Shown here: piece after piece, positions 1 to 5,840 of the stretch
Numbering within the stretch: position 1 is the stretch's first letter
How the letters are laid out: every line of letters starts with the position of its first letter
Origin: Bacteroidales bacterium
GTDB taxonomy: Bacteria > Bacteroidota > Bacteroidia > Bacteroidales > JAADJA01
Direction: 5' to 3'
Assembly: GCA_029933495.1 (NCBI GenBank)
Contig: JAOZOC010000099.1
Coordinates: forward strand, 1-9,483
Length of the DNA stretch: 9,483 nt
Notes under the pieces: generated by a model
The model's database searches: none
The model's input: the letters and a program-made list of their open reading frames with translations, nothing else
Told to the model about the DNA's origin: nothing
Program-made: the position numbers and the translations under genes

Positions 1-476
1 TCCTTTGGAGTTTTGCACCGCACGATATCTCATTAATCCTGATGCTTATGGATGGTGAAGAGCCAATAAAGGTTCAGGCTCATGGCGGATCATACATTAA
101 TAAAAATGTTTACGATACTACCCTTACCACACTTGCTTTTAAAAACGGTGTTATGAGTCACGTTTTTGTAAGCTGGTTGCATCCTTTCAAAGAGCAAAAA
201 CTGGTAGTTGTAGGTTCTGAAAAAATGGTTGTTTTTGATGATACCAGCAAAGAAAAACTCTTTATATATCCACATAAGATAAAATGGGAAAAGGGTAAAA
301 TTCCCGTTGCTGAAAAAATGGACTTCATCACTCTCGACCTTGAGCTGAAACAACCTCTTGAAGAAGAGTTGCTACATTTTGTTGACTGTGTTAAAACAAG
401 AAAAACACCAAAAACAGATGGAGAAGAAGGTCTAATGGTGTTGAAAATTTTGGAAGAAGCTCAAGGTAAATTTTAA
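1..476 (+). CDS. wbpB: Gfo/Idh/MocA oxidoreductase, WbpB/WlbA-like, C-terminal part (5' truncated by window edge)
   Basis: This is the 3' part of a gene cut by the window start. The frame is open from base 3, so the first ATG at 42 is internal, not the start. About 157 residues are visible. They begin LWSFAPHDISLIL, which contains the conserved HD motif of the Gfo/Idh/MocA C-terminal alpha/beta domain, and end with the usual helix (GLMVLKILEEAQ). The N-terminal Rossmann domain and the catalytic EKP motif lie outside. WbpB/WlbA enzymes use NAD to oxidise C3 of UDP-GlcNAc-uronic acid, giving the 3-keto substrate for an aminotransferase. The family call comes from the sequence. The substrate is inferred from the two genes that follow, which are the acetyltransferase and aminotransferase of the same pathway. 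The next gene starts 13 bp after the stop, indicating co-transcription. Another sugar dehydrogenase of the same superfamily cannot be excluded from this half. Confidence 0.82.
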   Translation, partial: LWSFAPHDISLILMLMDGEEPIKVQAHGGSYINKNVYDTTLTTLAFKNGVMSHVFVSWLHPFKEQKLVVVGSEKMVVFDDTSKEKLFIYPHKIKWEKGKIPVAEKMDFITLDLELKQPLEEELLHFVDCVKTRKTPKTDGEEGLMVLKILEEAQGKF

Positions 477-489
477 AGAATTAAATAAT

Positions 490-1083
490 ATGGAAAAGAA
501 ATATTTTGTTCACGAAAGCTCTTACGTTGACGACAATGTGGAACTTGGTGACGGAACTAAAGTCTGGCATTTCTCTCACGTACAAAGTGGTACGAAAATA
601 GGGAAAAATTGTTCACTGGGTCAGAGTGTGAATATTGGGAACAATGTTACTATTGGCAACGGTGTTAAAATCCAGAACAATGTAGCGGTTTACGAAGGTG
701 TCGAACTCGAAGATTATGTCTTTTGTGGCCCTTCGATGGTTTTTACAAATGTGATGAACCCGAGAAGCGAATTCCCACAGAGAGGAAGTGAGTTTTATCT
801 GAAAACACTTATTAAAAAAAGTGCCTCTCTTGGAGCAAATTCAACAATTGTTTGTGGTAACACAGTTGGAAAATATGCTTTTGTAGGTGCCGGCACAGTT
901 GTAATCAGGGATGTTCCTGATTATGCTCTTGTGGTTGGAAATCCTGCCCGTCAGGTTGGATGGGTTTGTGCTTGCGGAACAAAACTATCACTTTCAAACG
1001 ACCCTGATTCAGAAGAAACTGCAAAATGCAGTAAATGCGACAGAGAGTATAAAAAACATAATAATAAGGTAGAACAAATATAA
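490..1083 (+). CDS. wbpD: UDP-2-acetamido-3-amino-glucuronate N-acetyltransferase, WbpD/WlbB-like
   Basis: This 197-residue protein is a left-handed beta-helix acyltransferase. Hexapeptide-type turns run from about residue 15 to 78 and again from about 110 to 155, ending in the classic VVGNPARQVG exit segment. Between them sits a loop with PSMVFTNVMNPRSEFPQR (81-98), which is characteristic of the WbpD/WlbB group. Family members transfer acetyl from acetyl-CoA to the 3-amino group of UDP-GlcNAc3N-uronic acid in the cytoplasm, as trimers with active sites between subunits. N87 in the FTNV motif is probably the conserved active-site Asn of WlbB. After the helix comes a short tail with C160, C162, C180 and C183 (CxC-x17-CxxC), which could bind zinc. 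The ATG at 490 follows an A/T-rich leader with no Shine-Dalgarno, as elsewhere in this window. The gene lies 13 bp after the dehydrogenase and 11 bp before the aminotransferase. A related acetyltransferase for another amino sugar is the main alternative. Confidence 0.88.
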   Translation: MEKKYFVHESSYVDDNVELGDGTKVWHFSHVQSGTKIGKNCSLGQSVNIGNNVTIGNGVKIQNNVAVYEGVELEDYVFCGPSMVFTNVMNPRSEFPQRGSEFYLKTLIKKSASLGANSTIVCGNTVGKYAFVGAGTVVIRDVPDYALVVGNPARQVGWVCACGTKLSLSNDPDSEETAKCSKCDREYKKHNNKVEQI

Positions 1084-1094
1084 AATATAAAGAA

Positions 1095-2207
1095 ATGCAA
1101 TTCATTGATTTAAAAGTACAACAAGAAAGGATCAAAGATAAAATTGATGCTAACATTCAAAATGTCCTGGCACATGGTAAATACATTCTTGGTCCTGAAG
1201 TAAAAGAGCTGGAACAAAAGCTGGCCGAATTCACAGGTGCTGACTACGCCGTTGGTGTTGCCAGTGGTACAGATGCACTGCTAATGCCTCTTATGGCATA
1301 CAATATTGGTCCCGGAGATGCAGTATTTACACCTCCATTTACATTTATTGCAACGGCTGAGGTTATAAAACTTCTTGGAGCAACTCCGGTTTTTGTTGAT
1401 ATTGATGCCACTACTTACAATATGGATACTACCAAACTTGAAGAGGCAGTTATAAAAACAAAAGAAGAAGGAAAACTGAATTTAAAAGGTGTAATTCCTG
1501 TTGACCTCTTCGGACAGCCTGCCGATTATGACGAGATAAATGCTATTGCCGAAAAATATGGAATGTTCGTTCTTGAAGACGCAGCCCAGGGTTTTGGTGG
1601 TTCGTACAAAGGAAGAAAAGCCGGCTCTTTATCACATAGTGCAGGAACAAGCTTTTTCCCTGCAAAACCTCTTGGCACCTATGGTGACGGAGGAATGTGT
1701 TTTACTAATGACAAAGAGATGTATGAGAAACTTCTCTCAATAAGGGTACACGGAAAAGGAACCAATAAATATGATAATGTCAGGGTTGGTCTAAATGGAA
1801 GACTTGACACTTTAATGGCTGCAATTTTACTCCCAAAACTTGAAATCTTTGCTGAGGAGATAGAATTAAGACAGGTAGTTGCCAACAGATATAATGAAAA
1901 ACTTGCAGACTATGTGACTGTACCTCGCGTAAAAGATGGCAATATTTCTGCCTGGGCACAATATTCTATTTTACACCCTGACAGAGAGAAGGTTATGGCT
2001 GGCTTGAAAGAAGAGGGAATTCCTACAGCAGTTTATTATCCGAAACCTTTGCATTTACAGGATGCTTTTGCCGACCTTGGCTACAATAATGGTGATTTTC
2101 CTGTAAGTGAAGATATATCGGGAAAAGTTTTCAGTCTGCCAATGTATCCGTACCTGAACACTGAAAATCAGGATAAAATTATAGAAGCAGTAAAAAAATA
2201 TGCTTAA
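1095..2207 (+). CDS. wbpE: DegT/DnrJ/EryC1/StrS sugar aminotransferase, WbpE/WlbC-like
   Basis: This 370-residue protein has the normal length of the fold-type I, PLP-dependent sugar aminotransferases. The cofactor-binding features are visible. GVASGTDAL (54-62) is the phosphate/PLP loop. LEDAAQ (160-165) carries D162, expected to pair with the pyridine nitrogen, and Q165. SFFPAKPLGTYGDGG (187-200) contains K191, the expected internal-aldimine lysine. The family uses L-glutamate to convert keto-sugar nucleotides to amino sugars. WbpE/WlbC makes UDP-GlcNAc3N-uronic acid from the 3-keto product of WbpB/WlbA. That assignment rests on the neighbours: the dehydrogenase and acetyltransferase of the same three-step sequence are directly upstream, in the order seen in Bordetella wlbABC. 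The ATG at 1095 gives the standard MxFxDLKxQ start. A 181-bp gap follows, so this may be the last gene of a sub-operon. Confidence 0.88.
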   Translation: MQFIDLKVQQERIKDKIDANIQNVLAHGKYILGPEVKELEQKLAEFTGADYAVGVASGTDALLMPLMAYNIGPGDAVFTPPFTFIATAEVIKLLGATPVFVDIDATTYNMDTTKLEEAVIKTKEEGKLNLKGVIPVDLFGQPADYDEINAIAEKYGMFVLEDAAQGFGGSYKGRKAGSLSHSAGTSFFPAKPLGTYGDGGMCFTNDKEMYEKLLSIRVHGKGTNKYDNVRVGLNGRLDTLMAAILLPKLEIFAEEIELRQVVANRYNEKLADYVTVPRVKDGNISAWAQYSILHPDREKVMAGLKEEGIPTAVYYPKPLHLQDAFADLGYNNGDFPVSEDISGKVFSLPMYPYLNTENQDKIIEAVKKYA

Positions 2208-2243
2208 GAAATTGAAACACCAGTAGCTGATAAATTAGATACA

Positions 2244-2271
2244 CACCTTATTCAGATATTTCGGTGAGGTG
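2244..2271 (+). other. potential RNA hairpin containing the 10-mer ACCTTATTCA
   Basis: CACCTTATT (2244-2252) can pair with GGTGAGGTG (2263-2271), giving 9 bp that include three G-U wobbles around a 10-base loop. It begins 36 bases after the aminotransferase stop and has no U-tract behind it, so it is not a standard intrinsic terminator. Its 10-mer ACCTTATTCA recurs exactly at 7861-7870 in another intergenic hairpin. Confidence 0.35.
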
Positions 2272-2292
2272 ATAATAAAGTAGTATAAAGAA

Positions 2293-2340
2293 GGTTTTGG
2301 CGAAATTTTGGATTGCGAAGCCCAAAATTATGACAAAACC
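2293..2340. repeat. 48-bp imperfect palindrome (19-bp arms, GCGAAGC loop core), REP-like candidate
   Basis: The left arm 2293-2311 matches the reverse complement of the right arm 2322-2340 at 16 of 19 positions. The three differences are clustered at arm positions 8, 10 and 11. The 10-base centre (2312-2321) ends in GCGAAGC, a heptamer known from DNA structural studies to fold into an unusually stable mini-hairpin. The downstream side is A-rich rather than T-rich, so this is not a typical terminator on the + strand. Size, intergenic position and shape fit a REP-like or miniature inserted palindrome. I see no second copy in the window, so its repeat status is an inference. Confidence 0.55.
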
Positions 2341-2388
2341 GGAAAAGATAAAAACAAAGTTTTTCAATAAATAAAGAATTATAAACAG

Positions 2389-3684
2389 ATGGAAATTTAT
2401 CAAAAATTAATAAATAAGGAAGCAAAGCTGTCCCTCGTAGGGTTAGGTTATGTTGGTCTTCCGATTGCTCTTGAATTTGCAAAGCACATATCTGTTGTTG
2501 GGTTTGACATTAGTGATGAGCGAGTTGCAATGATGAAAAAGAAGCAGGATCCAAGTGAAGAATTATCTGCTGAAGCATTTGATAATTGTGATATTACTTT
2601 TACTTCAAAACCTGAAGACCTGAAAGAGGCTTCATTTCACATTATTGCTGTTCCAACACCGATTGACAATCATCACATGCCCGACCTTTCCCCACTTATT
2701 TCAGCATCAAAAACAGTTGGTAAGATTCTGAAAAAAGGCGATTATGTTGTATATGAATCAACGGTCTATCCAGGAGCAACCGAAGAGGATTGTATTCCTG
2801 TTCTTGAAGAATATTCGGGATTGAAGTTCCCGCAGGATTTTAAGGTTGGATACTCCCCTGAGAGAATAAATCCCGGAGATAAAGTTCATACACTTACAAC
2901 TGTAACTAAAATAGTTTCAGGCTGTGATGACGATTCTCTCGACAACATTGCCAAAACTTATGAACTGGTTGTTAAAGCCGGAGTTCACCGTGCACCGACG
3001 ATGAAAGTTGCCGAAGCTGCAAAGGTTATTGAAAACACTCAACGTGATGTTAATATTGCGCTGATGAATGAACTTTCCATTATTTTTAGCAGAATGGGAA
3101 TAAATACTTTTGATGTTCTGGAAGCTGCAGGGACAAAATGGAATTTTCTGAAATTCTATCCGGGACTCGTTGGTGGGCACTGCATCGGTGTTGACCCTTA
3201 CTATCTGGCATACAAAGCCAAAGAATACAGATATCATCCTCAAATTATCAATTCAGGAAGATTTGTAAACGACTCTATGGGTTTTTACATCGCTAAACAG
3301 CTTGTGAAAAAATTGATTACAAAGGGTAAGAAAATCCTTAACTCCAAAGTTCTGGTTATGGGTGTTACCTTTAAAGAGAATGTAAGTGACCTGCGTAACT
3401 CGAAAGTTGTGGATTTAATTAATGAGTTGAAAACCTATGGTGTGACTGTTGATGTTGCCGATCCTTTTGCTTCTTCAAAAGAGCTAAAGAGAGAATACGG
3501 ACTTGACCTTGTTGATGACATTGCCGATGACTACAATGCAGTTATTATTGCAGTTTCACACGACAATTATCTTAACCTTGATGAGGATTACTTTAAATCT
3601 ATAACATCCAAGAATGCAATAATTGTTGATGTAAAGGGGCTGTACAGAAATAAAATAAATGAATTGACTTACTGGAGTTTATAA
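2389..3684 (+). CDS. wbpA: UDP-N-acetylhexosamine 6-dehydrogenase (WbpA/WbpO/TviB type)
   Basis: This 431-residue protein has the full three-part architecture of the UDP-glucose/GDP-mannose dehydrogenase family. An N-terminal Rossmann domain carries GLGYVGLP (18-25). The central part has YESTVYPGATEEDC (122-135), GYSPERINPGD (154-164) and KVIENTQRD (212-220). The C-terminal UDP-binding domain has MGVTFKEN (324-331) and SDLRNSKV (333-340). The catalytic cysteine is C265 in GGHCIGVDPYYL. The reaction is an NAD-dependent two-step oxidation of C6 to the uronic acid. The motif wording matches the enzymes that act on UDP-GlcNAc (WbpA, TviB) or UDP-GalNAc (WbpO) rather than UDP-glucose. UDP-GlcNAc is the preferred inference because the wbpB/D/E-type genes upstream need UDP-GlcNAc-uronic acid. 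The ATG at 2389 follows an A/T-rich leader. galE begins 2 bp after the stop, so the two are almost certainly co-transcribed. Confidence 0.88.
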   Translation: MEIYQKLINKEAKLSLVGLGYVGLPIALEFAKHISVVGFDISDERVAMMKKKQDPSEELSAEAFDNCDITFTSKPEDLKEASFHIIAVPTPIDNHHMPDLSPLISASKTVGKILKKGDYVVYESTVYPGATEEDCIPVLEEYSGLKFPQDFKVGYSPERINPGDKVHTLTTVTKIVSGCDDDSLDNIAKTYELVVKAGVHRAPTMKVAEAAKVIENTQRDVNIALMNELSIIFSRMGINTFDVLEAAGTKWNFLKFYPGLVGGHCIGVDPYYLAYKAKEYRYHPQIINSGRFVNDSMGFYIAKQLVKKLITKGKKILNSKVLVMGVTFKENVSDLRNSKVVDLINELKTYGVTVDVADPFASSKELKREYGLDLVDDIADDYNAVIIAVSHDNYLNLDEDYFKSITSKNAIIVDVKGLYRNKINELTYWSL

Positions 3685-3686
3685 TT

Positions 3687-4706
3687 ATGAAGATTCTTGT
3701 AACAGGAGGAACAGGTTATATCGGCTCGCACACTGTGGTCGAACTTCAACAAAGCGGATATGAAGTTATCATTATTGATAACCTCTCAAACTCTTATGCA
3801 AGTGTAGTTGATAATATTGAAAAAATTTCAGGTGTAAGGCCGGGATTTGAAAAAATAGACCTTACAGATGTGGATAAAACTGCTGACTTTTTCAATCGTC
3901 ACAATAGTATTGCAGGAGTTATTCACTTTGCTGCTTTAAAGGCAGTCGGTGAATCGGTTCAGGAGCCACTATTGTATTACAGAAATAATCTGAACTCTCT
4001 TATCAACCTATTGGAAGGAATGATAAAAGCCGGCATTCCCAATATTGTTTTCTCCTCCTCTTGTACTGTTTACGGACAGCCGGATGAACTTCCGGTAACA
4101 GAGCAAGCTCCAATTCAAAAAGCCTGGTCGCCTTATGCACATACAAAGCAAATCGCAGAAGAGATAATTGAAAATACAACCAAGGTTGAAAACATTAAAG
4201 GTATTTTGCTAAGATATTTTAACCCGATAGGTGCTCACGAATCAGCTTTAATAGGTGAACTGCCGATTGGTGTCCCAAACAATCTAATTCCATTTATTAC
4301 CCAGACAGCCATCGGAAAGAGGGAGGTTTTAAGTGTTTTTGGAGAGGATTATAACACACCCGACGGGACGGCCATACGTGATTACATACACGTAGTTGAT
4401 CTTGCAAAGGCACATGTTATTGCTATTGATCGAATGCTTAATGATAAAAGCAAGGATAAAGTTGAAATGTTTAATCTTGGGACTGGCAATGGATTTTCAG
4501 TTCTTGAAGTAATCAATTCATTTGAAAAGGTTACAGATGTTAAACTAAATTATAAAATTGTTGACAGAAGGTCTGGTGATATTGAAAAAGTCTGGGCAAA
4601 CACAACTTATGCAAATAGGGAGCTTGGCTGGAAAGCTGAAAAGGGAATTGATGAGATGATGCTTTCAGCGTGGAACTGGGAAAAGGCTTTACAGGAGAAA
4701 ACATAA
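3687..4706 (+). CDS. galE: UDP-hexose 4-epimerase, GalE type
   Basis: This 339-residue extended short-chain dehydrogenase/reductase is of normal GalE length. The NAD-binding motif GGTGYIG (7-13) starts the Rossmann fold. HFAALKAVGES (80-90), SSSCTVYG (123-130) and the catalytic YxxxK pair Y150/K154 follow, with RYFNPIGAH (176-184) and the C-terminal WANTTYANRELGW segment (303-315). GalE interconverts UDP-glucose and UDP-galactose in the cytoplasm through a transient 4-keto intermediate. Some members also act on UDP-GlcNAc/UDP-GalNAc. At the position that gates N-acetyl substrates (Y299 in E. coli, C307 in human) this protein has V302 by my alignment, a small residue that would allow them. The gene is 2 bp after the 6-dehydrogenase and 4 bp before rfbB, inside the polysaccharide cluster. 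That favours a role in supplying cell-surface sugars over galactose catabolism. Confidence 0.92.
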   Translation: MKILVTGGTGYIGSHTVVELQQSGYEVIIIDNLSNSYASVVDNIEKISGVRPGFEKIDLTDVDKTADFFNRHNSIAGVIHFAALKAVGESVQEPLLYYRNNLNSLINLLEGMIKAGIPNIVFSSSCTVYGQPDELPVTEQAPIQKAWSPYAHTKQIAEEIIENTTKVENIKGILLRYFNPIGAHESALIGELPIGVPNNLIPFITQTAIGKREVLSVFGEDYNTPDGTAIRDYIHVVDLAKAHVIAIDRMLNDKSKDKVEMFNLGTGNGFSVLEVINSFEKVTDVKLNYKIVDRRSGDIEKVWANTTYANRELGWKAEKGIDEMMLSAWNWEKALQEKT

Positions 4707-4710
4707 CCAG

Positions 4711-5772
4711 ATGAAAAACATATTAATCACCGGAGGCGCCGGATTCATTGGTTCACACGTTGTTAGGTTGTTTGTTAATAAATATCCTGAATACAATGTT
4801 GTCAACCTTGATAAGCTAACCTATGCCGGAAATCTTGAAAATCTTAAAGATATTGAAAGTAAATCCAATTACAAATTTGTAAAAGGAGATATAGTTGACG
4901 GTGACTTCATTCAGCAACTTTTTAAAGATTACAGTTTTGACGGGGTGATACACCTTGCAGCAGAATCGCATGTTGACAGGTCTATAACAAACCCTATGGA
5001 GTTTATTTATACAAATATTGTGGGTACAGTAAATCTTCTTAATGCTGCAAAATCACATTGGGAAGGAAGCTTTTCAGAAAAGAAATTCTACCACATATCA
5101 ACAGATGAAGTTTATGGCTCTCTTGGAGATACTGGTATTTTTACCGAAGAAACTTCTTATGATCCCCACAGTCCATACTCAGCATCTAAAGCCAGTTCTG
5201 ACCATCTTGTAAGATCTTATCATGACACGTTTGGGTTACCGGTTGTCATTTCAAATTGTTCAAACAACTATGGGGCTTTCCAGTTTCCTGAAAAATTAAT
5301 ACCTCTTTTTATTAATAACATAAAAAACAAAAAGCCATTACCTGTTTATGGTAAAGGTGTAAATATTAGAGATTGGCTGTTTGTAGAGGATCATGCTGCT
5401 GCTATTGATATTATTTTTCATAGAGGGGGGAAAGGCGAAACATATAATATCGGAGGTAATAACGAGTGGAAAAATATTGACCTGATTAAAAAGATGTGCG
5501 ATATTATGGACAGAAAACTGGGCCGTAATCCCGGAACTTCCGAAAAGCTTATCACCTATGTTAAGGACAGAGCAGGCCATGACCTGAGATATGCAATCGA
5601 TTCATCAAAGCTTCAAAAAGAATTGGGTTGGATGCCATCACTCGAATTTGAGGTCGGATTAGAAAAAACAATAGACTGGTATCTCGAAAATGAAGAGTGG
5701 ATGAATAATGTTACCAGTGGTGACTATCAAAAGTACTATGAAGAGCAGTATGAGAAGCGGGAAAATTTGTAA
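4711..5772 (+). CDS. rfbB: dTDP-glucose 4,6-dehydratase
   Basis: This 353-residue protein closely fits RfbB/RmlB. It has the NAD motif TGGAGFIG (7-14), LDKLTYAGNLENL (33-45), HLAAESHVDRSI (81-92), the dehydratase signature STDEVYG (130-136) with T131, D132 and E133, the SDR pair Y156/K160 in SPYSASK, and NNYGAFQFPEKLIP (185-198). The tail (VTSGDYQKYYEEQY, 334-347) is also usual for the family. It converts dTDP-glucose to dTDP-4-keto-6-deoxyglucose, the branch point for L-rhamnose and many amino- and deoxy-sugars. It starts 4 bp after galE. The usual partners (rfbA, rfbC, rfbD) are not next to it. The final sugar therefore cannot be named, and the other steps must be encoded elsewhere. It is the last gene of the polysaccharide group; a 68-bp gap and an unrelated pathway follow. 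Confidence 0.93.
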   Translation: MKNILITGGAGFIGSHVVRLFVNKYPEYNVVNLDKLTYAGNLENLKDIESKSNYKFVKGDIVDGDFIQQLFKDYSFDGVIHLAAESHVDRSITNPMEFIYTNIVGTVNLLNAAKSHWEGSFSEKKFYHISTDEVYGSLGDTGIFTEETSYDPHSPYSASKASSDHLVRSYHDTFGLPVVISNCSNNYGAFQFPEKLIPLFINNIKNKKPLPVYGKGVNIRDWLFVEDHAAAIDIIFHRGGKGETYNIGGNNEWKNIDLIKKMCDIMDRKLGRNPGTSEKLITYVKDRAGHDLRYAIDSSKLQKELGWMPSLEFEVGLEKTIDWYLENEEWMNNVTSGDYQKYYEEQYEKRENL

Positions 5773-5809
5773 ATTTGTATTTTGAAATCAATAATTGAGA
5801 TTTTTCCTG

Positions 5810-5817
5810 TAACTTTG
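5810..5817 (+). promoter_or_regulatory. candidate Bacteroidota -7 promoter element (TAnnTTTG)
   Basis: TAACTTTG matches the Bacteroidota -7 consensus TAnnTTTG exactly. It lies 23 bases before the carboxylase ATG, which would give a short A-rich leader of about 20 bases. The -33 element is weak: the nearest TTG triplets are 12 and 25 bases upstream, outside the usual spacing of about 17-23. The position at the junction between two unrelated gene groups supports the call. Confidence 0.5.
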
Positions 5818-5840
5818 TTGGGTTCAAAATACAAAAAAAA

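Larger units (their letters stand above)
2208..2388. other. 181-bp intergenic gap holding two potential hairpins
   Basis: This is the only large gap between the polysaccharide genes; the other spacers in that group are 2 to 13 bp. It has no convincing ORF, no TAnnTTTG promoter element that I can find and no Shine-Dalgarno before the next ATG. It holds a wobble-containing hairpin at 2244-2271 and a long near-palindrome at 2293-2340, listed separately. It may mark the end of one transcript, an RNA processing site or the place where a repeat inserted. The sequence alone does not decide between these. Confidence 0.7.

Noticed and set aside
2208..2267. In-frame open stretch of 19 codons after the aminotransferase stop (reads EIETPVADKLDTHLIQIFR)
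   Set aside because: The stop at 2205-2207 ends the protein at the normal family length, and the extension matches no motif I know. A short open stretch after a stop is expected by chance.
2252..2482. Minus-strand 76-codon ORF across the 181-bp gap
   Set aside because: It overlaps the start of the 6-dehydrogenase gene, runs through the palindrome, and shows no family motif or plausible composition.
4693..4697. AGGAG before rfbB as a Shine-Dalgarno sequence
   Set aside because: It is 13 bases from the ATG, lies inside the end of galE, and no other gene here uses a Shine-Dalgarno. Probably coincidence.
5785..5805. AAATC / GATTT inverted repeat followed by a short T-run after rfbB, as an intrinsic terminator
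   Set aside because: The stem is only 5 bp, nearly all A/T, with a 9-base loop and a T-run of about five that overlaps the stem. It is too weak to call a terminator.
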